Shown here: positions 44,105-52,162 of the stretch, in pieces | Position numbering within the stretch: the stretch's first letter is position 1 | Layout of the letters: each line of letters starts with the position of its first letter | Source: Bacteroidales bacterium UBA3743 | GTDB taxonomy: Bacteria; Bacteroidota; Bacteroidia; Bacteroidales; Paludibacteraceae | DNA length: 61,561 bases | NCBI GenBank assembly: GCA_002371265.1 | Contig: DFGT01000015.1 | Span: forward strand, 70,174 to 131,734 | Reading direction: 5' to 3' | Program-made: the position numbers and the translations under genes | The notes under the pieces: model-generated | Seen by the model: the letters and a program-made list of their open reading frames with translations, nothing else | Told to the model about the DNA's origin: nothing | Databases searched by the model: none

Positions 44105-44806
44105 ATGGTTAAACGTATAGATGATAATCTAAAGAGCATTGAGGAAATATCTGAAATTTGGAAGATATTGACTCCAGAGCAACTTTTGTATCTAAAGCAA
44201 AACTATGGTGTGCTTAGATTCAAGAAGAACGAGATGGTTTATGCAGAAGGTGACGTACCTACGCACATGCTTTGTGTTGTCAAGGGTAAAGTCAAAATTT
44301 ACAAGAGAGGTGTCGGAAACAGAAACCAGATCATGCGTATGGTCGGACCTAGTGAGACATTTGCATACCGTGCGATGTTTGCAGGGGAAAACTACGTGAC
44401 TTGTGCGACTGCGTTTGAGCCAACAATTATCTATACAATTCCCAAAGAAGTAATCAGAAACCTTATATCACACAACGCTGAGCTTGCGTGGTATTTCATC
44501 CATACATTGTCTGTCGACTTGGGTATCGCTGACTCAAGAAGTGTAAGTTTGACACAGAAACATATACGTGGAAGATTGGCAGAGTCGCTACTTTTCTTGA
44601 AAGACAGCTATGGTTTGGAGGAGGATCAAGCGACAATCGGCATCTATTTGTCACGCGAGGATTTGGCAAGTTTGTCGAACATGACAACATCCAACGCCAT
44701 CCGCACATTGTCGTCGTTCGTCCAGGAGAAAATCATCACTATGGACGGAAGAAAAATCAAAATCGTCGATATGGAACAGTTGAAGCGAATCAGCAAAATA
44801 GGCTAA
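44105..44806 (+). CDS. Crp/Fnr family transcriptional regulator
   Basis: A 233-residue DNA-binding regulator with an N-terminal cyclic-nucleotide-binding beta-roll (FKKNEMVYAEGDVPTHMLCVVKGKVKIY, about residues 40-67) and a C-terminal winged helix (SREDLASLSNMTTSNAIRTLSSFVQEKII, about 185-213). No cysteine cluster for an Fe-S sensor of Fnr type is seen, so it probably senses a small molecule or redox in another way. The ATG at 44105 fits the promoter; a TTG nine bases earlier is less likely. It is followed by a perfect 12-bp terminator. Confidence 0.85.
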   Translation: MVKRIDDNLKSIEEISEIWKILTPEQLLYLKQNYGVLRFKKNEMVYAEGDVPTHMLCVVKGKVKIYKRGVGNRNQIMRMVGPSETFAYRAMFAGENYVTCATAFEPTIIYTIPKEVIRNLISHNAELAWYFIHTLSVDLGIADSRSVSLTQKHIRGRLAESLLFLKDSYGLEEDQATIGIYLSREDLASLSNMTTSNAIRTLSSFVQEKIITMDGRKIKIVDMEQLKRISKIG

Positions 44807-44826
44807 TTCTTTCATTCCAAAATATA

Positions 44827-44854
44827 CAAATGCCGACAGAAATGTCGGCATTTG
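44827..44854 (+). terminator. Terminator of the Crp-type gene
   Basis: CAAATGCCGACA-GAAA-TGTCGGCATTTG, perfect 12-bp stem with a GAAA tetraloop, then CTTTTT. Confidence 0.92.
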
Positions 44855-44867
44855 CTTTTTGATGTTC

Positions 44868-45023
44868 TTAACAACACTCAGATTTTATAGCACGAAAGGA
44901 ATCATATATTTCTTCAATCAAATATGTTTTTCCAATCTGACGTGCCCCTTTAATCAAAAGACATTCCTTATCTTTCTTTTTTTTCCAATCCAAGACACTT
45001 TGATATAGCTTTCGTTTAAGCAT
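44868..45023 (-). pseudogene. N-terminal fragment of an AAA_14 (DUF4143-type) ATPase
   Basis: A 51-codon frame encoding MLKRKLYQSVLDW and then LLIKGARQIGKTYLIEEI, with Walker A GARQIGKT. This is the start of Bacteroidota ATPases with an AAA_14 plus DUF4143 layout (normally about 370-400 residues). The frame stops right after the P-loop helix, so only the N terminus remains. Two 33-bp direct repeats lie directly upstream. Called a pseudogene fragment; an expressed mini-protein seems unlikely. Confidence 0.7.
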
Positions 45024-45060
45024 ACATAAACAATTAATTATCAAACACTAATATAAAAAA

Positions 45061-45119
45061 TGCAGATTTTTAGGCACTTTTACAACACAAAAATGCAGAT
45101 TTTTAGGCACTTTTACAAC
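45061..45119. repeat. 33-bp direct repeat, two copies
   Basis: TGCAGATTTTTAGGCACTTT starts at 45061 and again at 45094, and each copy continues identically to TACAAC, so the period is 33 bases. The pair lies about 40-95 bases upstream of the ATPase fragment's start. Confidence 0.9.
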
Positions 45120-45160
45120 TTAGAATTGCAAGAATATCAAGTCAATCAGTCAAAAAAACA

Positions 45161-45190
45161 AAAAAGCATCGACTTTCGCCGATGCTTTTT
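45161..45190 (-). terminator. Terminator of the oad operon
   Basis: AAAAAGCATCG / CGATGCTTTTT with an 8-nt loop, 20 bases downstream of the oadB stop on the minus strand; T-rich on both strands. Confidence 0.88.
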
Positions 45191-45209
45191 TTATTATGTC
45201 AAAATCAGA

Positions 45210-46535
45210 TTATCCCAAGAATGAGATCAAGATACCTGCCGCAACCGCAGAACCGATAACTCCTGATACGTTAGATGACATACAGTAGTTCAACACATGG
45301 TTTCTTGAATCATATTTCAATGCGATATCGTTTGCCACACGTGATGCCATTGGCACTGCCGACAATCCAGTTGCTCCGATAAGTGGATTGATTTTCTTCT
45401 TAAAGATCAAATTGTAAATCTTCACAAGACAAATACCTCCTGCGATAGAAAGACCAAATGCAAAGAATCCACCTATCACAATACCAATTGTCTGCAGATT
45501 AAGGAATGCCTCAACTGTCATTGTTGCTCCCACTGACAAACCTAAGAAGATAGTTGCCGCATTCATAATGCTGTTTGAAGCAGCGTCGAAGATTCGGCTT
45601 GTGTTCGCTCCAATCTCCTTGATCAAGTTACCAAACATCAGCATACCGACCAATGAAACTGCAGAAGGAACCAAAATTGCCACAATCACTGTAACTGCGA
45701 TAGGGAACAAAATTTTAAGAGCTCGCATATTCTTGAACTCTGTACCTGAAGGATAAAGTTTATCCTGCTCCTTCATATTGATTTTCAACTCCTTCTCTGA
45801 GCAAAGCAACTTCACTACTAGAGGAATGATCACTGGCACAAGAGCCATGTATGAATACGCTGCAATGGCGATTGGTCCCAACATATGAGGAGCCAACTTG
45901 ATTGTTGTAAAGATTGCAGTTGGACCGTCAGCACCACCAATGATTGAAAGTGACGCAGCCTCCTTCATTGTGAACTGACCAGAAGCGGCGGCAATCAAAA
46001 GTACCGCAAAGATACCAAACTGTGCTCCTGCACCGAAGATTGCAAGTTTCAAGTTACGCAACATCGGACCGAAGTCTGTCAATGCACCTACACCCATGAA
46101 GATGATAGGTGGAATGAAACCTGTCTTGATCAACATATAATAGATGAAGTTCATCAAGCCCAACTCGTGTGCGATTGCAGGAAGAGTCATATTCCAGATA
46201 TCAAACTTGACCAAACCCTTCGCACCATCTGTTGCTGGCTGGATAATGTCAACTACACCACAGTGTCCGATTTCAAAATTCGCAAGATCTTTTGCTGCTA
46301 CAGCAAGAGTCACAATTCCCTCACCGTCGACTGCATTCACACCCATACCTCCACCAGGGAAGTTTGCGATCAACACTCCGAATGCAATAGGAATAAGCAA
46401 CAATGGCTCATACTCCTTCTTGATACCAAGATATAGTAGCACGAAGGCAAGCAAATACATTACGATAAAGCCAGGATTAGCAACGATGTCGCTGATGGCT
46501 GTCATACCGTAAATGTTCTCTAAAATACTATTCAT
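45210..46535 (-). CDS. oadB: Na+-translocating decarboxylase subunit beta
   Basis: A 441-residue membrane protein of the OadB/MmdB/GcdB family with about ten hydrophobic segments. The conserved GGADGPTAIF motif (about residues 198-207) contains the Asp implicated in Na+ transport in the Klebsiella protein, and GNLIKEIGANTSRI and SAVPMASRVAN are family blocks. It decarboxylates the carboxybiotin formed by the alpha subunit and pumps Na+ out. Last gene of oadG-oadA-oadB, starting 8 bases after oadA. Confidence 0.92.
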   Translation of the reverse strand: MNSILENIYGMTAISDIVANPGFIVMYLLAFVLLYLGIKKEYEPLLLIPIAFGVLIANFPGGGMGVNAVDGEGIVTLAVAAKDLANFEIGHCGVVDIIQPATDGAKGLVKFDIWNMTLPAIAHELGLMNFIYYMLIKTGFIPPIIFMGVGALTDFGPMLRNLKLAIFGAGAQFGIFAVLLIAAASGQFTMKEAASLSIIGGADGPTAIFTTIKLAPHMLGPIAIAAYSYMALVPVIIPLVVKLLCSEKELKINMKEQDKLYPSGTEFKNMRALKILFPIAVTVIVAILVPSAVSLVGMLMFGNLIKEIGANTSRIFDAASNSIMNAATIFLGLSVGATMTVEAFLNLQTIGIVIGGFFAFGLSIAGGICLVKIYNLIFKKKINPLIGATGLSAVPMASRVANDIALKYDSRNHVLNYCMSSNVSGVIGSAVAAGILISFLG

Positions 46536-46543
46536 CGTACTTA

Positions 46544-48391
46544 TTATTTAATTTTCATTAGTACATCATCCTCAGAAACCGAAGATCCACTAGTTAGACA
46601 AATCTCAGTAACAACTCCATCCCACTCAGAAGCGATAGCGTTGAATGTCTTCATTGCCTCTACATAGCAAACTGTCTGACCCTTCTTAACTGTATCACCT
46701 ACTTTCACTGGTGTGTCTCCTGCACCCTTAACCAAGTAGAATTTACCTTCTAGTGGAGAAGTCAACTCATTGCCTTCACCTGTGCCTGTAGTGGCAGCTG
46801 GAGCTGCAGAAGACGCTGCTGCAGGAACCGACTTGCCGTCGTTCGCACCGATTGTGACTGAGTATTTCTCACCCTTAACCTCAACTACAACTGTCTGAGG
46901 GAATGTCATTGATCCGCCACCTGCGTTCTGCTTCTTAGCCTTTCTTTCTGCCAAATCAGCCTCAAAATCAGCCTTAGCCTTACCGCTCTTCATCGCACGG
47001 TACTGCTGTGGATGCATTGCAAGCTCGAACAACTCCTCGTCGTCCTTTCCGAAATCCCAACCTTCTCTCTGCATCTCCTCACGGAATGTGTCGAGTGCAT
47101 CTGGATAATTGCTCTGAGGATCCTCTGTATGGAACTCTCTACCCTGCTCTTTTGCCTTAGCTATAAGCTCTGGAGCCAAGTCGCCAGGCAACTTACCTGA
47201 CTTACCAAGCATCATATCCCAAATATCGTCAGCGATCATAGACCATCTCTCCTTGCCCTTCTCCATCTGCATAACGTTCATCAACGCCATGTTCTTCACA
47301 TACTGTGAGAATGGAGTAACTAGACATGGATAACCCATCATCGGCCATACATATTTAACCTCGTCGAACAACTTGATAAGAAGTTCGTCCTGAGTCATCT
47401 TTGGCTTACCGTTCTTCTCCTTCCACTTGTTGATGCTCTCTAGGTTTGTCTCAAGATCAGTCATCAAAGATCCCATCATACCGCCTGGTAGACCTGGACC
47501 GATAAGAAGTGAGTTCATCTGACGGTTACGTGCAGGAATGTAGTAGCCTAGGAAGTCGTCCATCATCTCCTGAATTAGAGTACGAACCTCCATGTATGCT
47601 GCCATGTTGATATCCTTAACCTTGAATCCTGCATCCTTCAACATCTCACGAACAGCAATTACGTCTGCGTGACCAGTACCCCAAGAAAGAGGCTCCATAC
47701 CTACGTCGACATAATCACAACCTGCCTTACAAACTTCAAGGATTGAAGCCATGTTGAAACCAGGACCTGCGTGGCTGTGGTACTGGATAGTGATATCCTT
47801 AATCTCCTTGATTCTGCGAGTCAACTCACCTAGGAATACAGGACGACCGATACCAGCCATATCCTTCAAACAGATTTCATCACAACCTGCCTCAATAAAC
47901 TTCTTAGCCAAATCCACGTAGTAGTCTACAGTGTGGATTGGAGAACTTGTGATACAAAGAGAAGCCTGAGCGATCATGCCAGCCTCTTTTGCATATTTGA
48001 TAGAAGGAATTACGTTGCGTGCGTCGTTAAGTCCACAGAAGATACGAGTGATATCTGTTCCCTGTGCATGCTTAACCTTATAGAAAAGTTTACGTACGTC
48101 CGCTGGCACTGGACTCATTCTCAAACCGTTAAGTGCACGGTCAAGCATGTGTGTCTGGATTCCTGCCTCATGGAAAGGCTTTGTCCACTGACGTACTGCA
48201 TTGTTTGGGTTCTCACCGAACAAAAGATTTACCTGCTCAAATCCACCACCGTTAGTCTCAACGCGGTCGAAACAACCCATCTTGATGATTGCTGGAGCAA
48301 CTTTGACAAGCTGGTCTACTCTTGGCACATATTTGCCGGCAGCCTGCCACATATCTCTAAATACTAAACTAAATTTTACTTCTTTAGCCAT
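46544..48391 (-). CDS. oadA: Oxaloacetate decarboxylase alpha subunit with biotin domain
   Basis: A 615-residue protein: HMGL-like carboxyltransferase barrel (residues about 1-300, with FSLVFRDM near the start, SLCITSSPIHTVDYY and IQYHSHAGPG), a PYC/OadA conserved domain, an Ala/Pro-rich linker (about 535-548), and a C-terminal biotinyl domain with VEAMKTFNAI (Lys about 578). The biotin motif reads AMKT rather than the common AMKM. The pathway is oxaloacetate to pyruvate with CO2 passed via biotin to the beta subunit, coupled to Na+ export; a methylmalonyl-CoA or glutaconyl-CoA substrate cannot be fully excluded from sequence. oadG lies 9 bases upstream. Confidence 0.9.
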   Translation of the reverse strand: MAKEVKFSLVFRDMWQAAGKYVPRVDQLVKVAPAIIKMGCFDRVETNGGGFEQVNLLFGENPNNAVRQWTKPFHEAGIQTHMLDRALNGLRMSPVPADVRKLFYKVKHAQGTDITRIFCGLNDARNVIPSIKYAKEAGMIAQASLCITSSPIHTVDYYVDLAKKFIEAGCDEICLKDMAGIGRPVFLGELTRRIKEIKDITIQYHSHAGPGFNMASILEVCKAGCDYVDVGMEPLSWGTGHADVIAVREMLKDAGFKVKDINMAAYMEVRTLIQEMMDDFLGYYIPARNRQMNSLLIGPGLPGGMMGSLMTDLETNLESINKWKEKNGKPKMTQDELLIKLFDEVKYVWPMMGYPCLVTPFSQYVKNMALMNVMQMEKGKERWSMIADDIWDMMLGKSGKLPGDLAPELIAKAKEQGREFHTEDPQSNYPDALDTFREEMQREGWDFGKDDEELFELAMHPQQYRAMKSGKAKADFEADLAERKAKKQNAGGGSMTFPQTVVVEVKGEKYSVTIGANDGKSVPAAASSAAPAATTGTGEGNELTSPLEGKFYLVKGAGDTPVKVGDTVKKGQTVCYVEAMKTFNAIASEWDGVVTEICLTSGSSVSEDDVLMKIK

Positions 48392-48400
48392 GATTTATTC

Positions 48401-48670
48401 TTAAATTTTTTCTATTTTCTCGATTCTACCTTTATTACTTGTGATTTTAGCAACCGCCAACTCGATAGCCGACTTTACGTCTGGCGCAATAGCAGCAGAT
48501 GCTGGAGCTGCCGCAGCCTTAGGAGCAGGAGCCTCTTCCTCCGGCACATACTTGTTCACGAAACGGATAAGTGCATTACCCATCGCAATGACAAGACCTA
48601 ACACTGCAAAGACGGTAATCATACCGACAATCATAAGTGTAAAGGCCTGTTCTATTAAAGTTCCTTCCAT
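48401..48670 (-). CDS. oadG: Na+-translocating decarboxylase subunit gamma
   Basis: An 89-residue protein with one membrane helix (FTLMIVGMITVFAVLGLVIAMGNALI) and an Ala/Pro-rich linker (EEEAPAPKAAAAPASAAIAP) before a conserved C terminus (IKSAIELAVAKITSNKG in outline). This is the OadG layout that anchors the alpha subunit to beta. It is the first gene of the operon, 37 bases downstream of the promoter box. Confidence 0.87.
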   Translation of the reverse strand: MEGTLIEQAFTLMIVGMITVFAVLGLVIAMGNALIRFVNKYVPEEEAPAPKAAAAPASAAIAPDVKSAIELAVAKITSNKGRIEKIEKI

Positions 48671-48706
48671 TTTATAATTAGCTTAATAAAATATTTTCAA
48701 TATCTG

Positions 48707-48726
48707 CAAAGATAATAAACATTATC
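48707..48726 (-). promoter_or_regulatory. oad promoter with overlapping inverted repeat
   Basis: TATCTTTG (48714-48707, minus strand) is the -7 box, 37 bases before the oadG ATG. The palindrome GATAAT-GTTT-ATTATC (48711-48726) overlaps its upstream half, where a bound repressor would block RNA polymerase. Confidence 0.55.
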
Positions 48727-48891
48727 TCCCTAACAACCAAAATGCTTTGCTTTTTTTACGATTTATTACAAAAACGACATGTTTGTAATTTAACAACACA
48801 AATAAGGCAAGTTTTACTTAATGATCATTCAAAAAACAGGTCTAAAAATTTCAATTTGTAATCTCTAAAATCATGTCTTTATGAATTACAA

Positions 48892-49578
48892 TCACTGTGG
48901 CACATAACTCGTCACCACTCCACTCACGATGCCGATGACAGCAATCTCTATCAGCATGATATAGCATAATGTGTGGATATGGGATATTCTGAAATTCTCT
49001 TCACTTGTGTATTGCGGGAATTTTTTCTTGAGATATTCTACAATCTTGAAAGAGACCCAGCCTAAAAATAATCCGCACAATGTGCCAACTAGAATATCTC
49101 CTGGGAAATGGACGCCTAGATAAATACGTGAGTATGAGCATAGCAACGCCCAAAATGTAACCGTTATCGTAAGGAATCTATTGCGGAACAGCAATGAAAG
49201 GAACATAGCTATTGCAAATGAATTTCCAGCATGCGACGAAGGGAAACCATATCTGCCTCCCGTATAACCAAACGCATAAGAAAGATGATCCATGATGTTA
49301 GGATCGTGACTTGGACGCAGACGCTCAAAAAACGGCTTCATCAATCCTGACGTGATTCTGTCTGTCAGAAGGAAGACGAGAACTATGCCTATCAGAATCA
49401 GCCACCCCTCTTTTTTCTTTGTTCGGAAAATCACCCAAAGCATATATAGCACTGGTGGAAACCATATCCCTATCTTCGACACATTGAAAAAGAATGTATC
49501 CCAACTCAAATTATGATAAGCTGGTAAATTTAGTGTTTCCATCAGACTATAGTCTGCCTGCAATAATGTTTCAATCAT
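48892..49578 (-). CDS. PAP2 family membrane phosphatase
   Basis: A 228-residue integral membrane phosphatase. The three PAP2 motifs are KPFFERLRPSHDP (KxxxxxxRP), FPSSHAGNSF (PSxH) and SRIYLGVHFPGD (SRx5Hx3D), which make the active site of lipid phosphatases. Five or six membrane helices are visible. Substrates of close relatives include undecaprenyl diphosphate and lipid A phosphates; which one applies here is not clear. It lies 44 bases downstream of truA on the same strand. Confidence 0.88.
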   Translation of the reverse strand: MIETLLQADYSLMETLNLPAYHNLSWDTFFFNVSKIGIWFPPVLYMLWVIFRTKKKEGWLILIGIVLVFLLTDRITSGLMKPFFERLRPSHDPNIMDHLSYAFGYTGGRYGFPSSHAGNSFAIAMFLSLLFRNRFLTITVTFWALLCSYSRIYLGVHFPGDILVGTLCGLFLGWVSFKIVEYLKKKFPQYTSEENFRISHIHTLCYIMLIEIAVIGIVSGVVTSYVPQ

Positions 49579-49622
49579 AAATAGAAATTATAAATTATAA
49601 ATGCGAAATTCTGCATTCAGCA

Positions 49623-50351
49623 TTAATACTTGATGTCTTCCAAAAACAGACCGCAAGCTGGTGCCGACGTGGATGCCTTACACCTGTCTTTGCTCTCAAT
49701 AATCTTTCGGAAATCAGCGACTGTGATTTTCTTCCTTCCGACATCAATCAATGTTCCGACAATCGCACGCACCATATTGCGTAGGAATCTGTTGGCTGAA
49801 ATCGTGAAGACGAGGAGATTTCCCTCCTTTTTCCATTCTGCATGAGTGATCGTGCAGTTGTTGGTCTTGGTATCGGTGTTCACCTTGCTGAAACTTGTGA
49901 AATCCTCATATTCGAATAGTATCGACGCTGCTTTGTTCATCAGCTCAACATCCAAATCAAAGTTGATATAAGCCACAGTGTCGAGTGTAAAAGGATCTTT
50001 TTCTTTCGTGATGTAGTAGCGATAAGTCCTTTCTGTAGCAGAGAATCTGGCAGAAAAATCATCATCCACCTCCTTGATGCTGAAAACGGCAATGTCCTTA
50101 GGCAACAGTTTATTGATACGGTAGACAAACTGACCACCGTCGCCAATAGGCACATTCACATCAAAATGAGCCGTCATCATACGCGCATGCACGCCAGTGT
50201 CGGTGCGTCCGGCACCTGTGGTGGATATTTCCTCACGACATAATGTAGAGAGAGCTTTGTTGAGCTCCTCCTGCACTGTATTGCCATTCGGCTGAATCTG
50301 CCACCCATGATAATTAGTGCCAAGATATGAGAATGTAATCAAATAACGCAT
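49623..50351 (-). CDS. truA: tRNA pseudouridine(38-40) synthase TruA
   Basis: A 242-residue pseudouridine synthase that modifies positions 38-40 of the tRNA anticodon stem. YLGTNYHGWQIQPNGNTVQEEL and GAGRTDTGVHA (catalytic Asp about residue 51) are the family signatures, with FLRNMVRAIVGTLIDVG near the C terminus. Length is normal. The ATG at 50351 is used rather than the GTG three bases earlier. serB lies 44 bases upstream. Confidence 0.95.
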   Translation of the reverse strand: MRYLITFSYLGTNYHGWQIQPNGNTVQEELNKALSTLCREEISTTGAGRTDTGVHARMMTAHFDVNVPIGDGGQFVYRINKLLPKDIAVFSIKEVDDDFSARFSATERTYRYYITKEKDPFTLDTVAYINFDLDVELMNKAASILFEYEDFTSFSKVNTDTKTNNCTITHAEWKKEGNLLVFTISANRFLRNMVRAIVGTLIDVGRKKITVADFRKIIESKDRCKASTSAPACGLFLEDIKY

Positions 50352-50395
50352 CACCTGAAACTTGAAACTTGAAACCTAGATATATCTCTTGGTCT

Positions 50396-51613
50396 CTACT
50401 CCATATAAGAATCCTTGAAACCAAGGAGATAAAGAAGGCCATCAAGTCCGAAATTAGAAAGCGACTGCTTGGCATTCTCCTTCACTTTTGGTTTTGCGTG
50501 GAATGCCACACCAAGTCCGGCCAAAGAAATCATAGGGAGGTCGTTTGCACCGTCGCCTACAGCAATAACCTGCTGTAAATCAAGACCCTCAACCTGTGCA
50601 ATCAGACGCAACAAGTCGGCTTTTCTCTTTCCATCGACAATATCTCCAAGATGACGGCCAGTAAGTTTGCCATCCACAATCTCCAGTTCATTGGCATACA
50701 CATAATCCAAATCAAACTGTTTCTTCAGATAGTTGCCGAAATAGGTGAATCCACCAGAAAGAATAGCGATTTTGAATCCGAATTTCTTCAGCATACGCAA
50801 AGCTCGTTCGGCTCCATCCATGATCGGAAGGCTTTCCGCAATATCAATCATCACACTCTCATCCAATCCCTTCAACAGACTCACACGGCGGCGGAAACTC
50901 TCACAGAAATCAATTTCTCCACGCATCGCGCTCTCTGTGATGGCTTTCACTTCGTCTCCTACACCTGCCCGCATGGCAAGTTCGTCAATAACCTCTGTCT
51001 TGATAAGAGTTGAATCCATATCAAAACAAACCAGACGACGGTTGCGACGGAACACATTGTCTTCCTGAAATGAAATGTCATAACCCAAATTGCTGGACAT
51101 CTGAAGGAAAAGCGACTGAAGAGCCGCCTTATCTTTCGGAGTGCCACGCACAGACATCTCCACAGAAGCTTTCGCTGTGGAATTTTCCACCCCATCCAAA
51201 GGGATTCGTCCGGAAAGACGGGTGATGGAGTCGATGTTCAACCCCTGGTCGCTCAACGCACCAGAGACATTAGCAAGCAGGTCAGCCGAGATATCACGTC
51301 CAAGCATAGTGATAATATAACGGTTTTTACCCTGCATTCTCACCCAATCAGAATACTCCTTCTCGCTGATAGTGTCGAAACGAACATTTATTCCCAAAGA
51401 AGAGGCTGAAAACAACATCTCCTTCAATATGAATCCGGATACCTGCTGGTCGCTTGAAAACAATATTCCTAGCGACAAAGTGTTGTGGATATCAGCCTGA
51501 CCAATATCTAGGATTGTGGCTCCATAGCGTGCCAATATACTCGTCATCTTAGATGTCAGACCCGGACGATCTGGGCCTGAAATGGATGCCAATATTATCT
51601 CTTTAGTTTCCAA
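50396..51613 (-). CDS. serB: Phosphoserine phosphatase with N-terminal ACT domain
   Basis: A 405-residue enzyme that makes serine from phosphoserine. N-terminal ACT repeats (ISGPDRPGLTSKMTSILARYGATILDIGQ; a second near YIITMLGRDISADLLA) suggest control by serine or another amino acid. The HAD phosphatase domain has the nucleophile motif CFDMDSTLI (about residues 197-205), ILSGGFTYF and GDGANDLPMI. The start is TTG at 51613: a TACTTTTG box at 51640-51647 puts transcription start near 51634, inside the longer ATG frame (51688), and family proteins begin at this point. Confidence 0.92.
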   Translation of the reverse strand: METKEIILASISGPDRPGLTSKMTSILARYGATILDIGQADIHNTLSLGILFSSDQQVSGFILKEMLFSASSLGINVRFDTISEKEYSDWVRMQGKNRYIITMLGRDISADLLANVSGALSDQGLNIDSITRLSGRIPLDGVENSTAKASVEMSVRGTPKDKAALQSLFLQMSSNLGYDISFQEDNVFRRNRRLVCFDMDSTLIKTEVIDELAMRAGVGDEVKAITESAMRGEIDFCESFRRRVSLLKGLDESVMIDIAESLPIMDGAERALRMLKKFGFKIAILSGGFTYFGNYLKKQFDLDYVYANELEIVDGKLTGRHLGDIVDGKRKADLLRLIAQVEGLDLQQVIAVGDGANDLPMISLAGLGVAFHAKPKVKENAKQSLSNFGLDGLLYLLGFKDSYME

Positions 51614-51639
51614 AATATGCGCATTTATTTGTTTCCGTA

Positions 51640-51647
51640 CAAAAGTA
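51640..51647 (-). promoter_or_regulatory. -7 box deciding the serB start
   Basis: TACTTTTG on the minus strand, about 27 bases upstream of the TTG at 51613. Confidence 0.6.
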
Positions 51648-51675
51648 ATGAAAAAAGGGGAATTTTGAAAGCAAA

Positions 51676-51699
51676 AGAGACGTCGCAAGCAACGTCTCT
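51676..51699 (-). terminator. Terminator after the 128-residue unknown gene
   Basis: AGAGACGT / ACGTCTCT stem with an 8-nt loop, followed on the minus strand by TTTTGCTTT. It belongs to the TAGAGACG palindrome family. Confidence 0.75.
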
Positions 51700-51722
51700 A
51701 CATATATTTATTGAAATCAACA

Positions 51723-52109
51723 TTATCCAATAAACAGCACATCTTCAAGACTTTCTCTTGATTCAAGAGCTTTCTTTACACAATCAACATTGGCACCGCC
51801 GAACACCTTTACCACTAAATTATGGATGCCTATTTCTGAAAGGATTCCCGTCGCTTCTCTAATCATAGACTCAACTGTCAGGTTCGGATTATTTGTTGGA
51901 ACATAAAAAAGATAGCCCTTTCCACATTGTGCTCCACATGGTGTGTCAGTCTCTATCTTATCAAAAAGATCCTTGACATCCTTATATTTATCCGAAGCCA
52001 ATCTCATTTCTTCAGCACAAGCTGAATCCTTCATCGTACCAATAATAAAAACCGCTCCATATTGCTCAAGATAGTCGAACGCAACTCCTTTTCCTTCTTT
52101 TAAATTCAT
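51723..52109 (-). CDS. Unknown protein with CheD-like tail
   Basis: A 128-residue protein, no signal peptide. The C-terminal SMIREATGILSEIGIHNLVVKVFGGANV and VDCVKKALESR recall the end of CheD receptor deamidases (KIFGGA followed by a helix), but the N-terminal catalytic Cys-His pattern of CheD is not convincing, and no chemotaxis gene is nearby. Three Cys lie in DSACAEE and CGAQCG. It could equally be a small ligand-binding protein. It starts 53 bases after the outer-membrane barrel gene ends, and is followed by a terminator hairpin. Confidence 0.5.
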   Translation of the reverse strand: MNLKEGKGVAFDYLEQYGAVFIIGTMKDSACAEEMRLASDKYKDVKDLFDKIETDTPCGAQCGKGYLFYVPTNNPNLTVESMIREATGILSEIGIHNLVVKVFGGANVDCVKKALESRESLEDVLFIG

Positions 52110-52162
52110 ATTAAAATCGTATTCTTTATTATAAGACGCTGCTAAAGACGTCTGTAGTGATT

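Noticed and set aside
51614..51688. Upstream ATG start of serB
   Set aside because: It lies upstream of the TACTTTTG box and overlaps a terminator hairpin; family proteins begin near the TTG at 51613.
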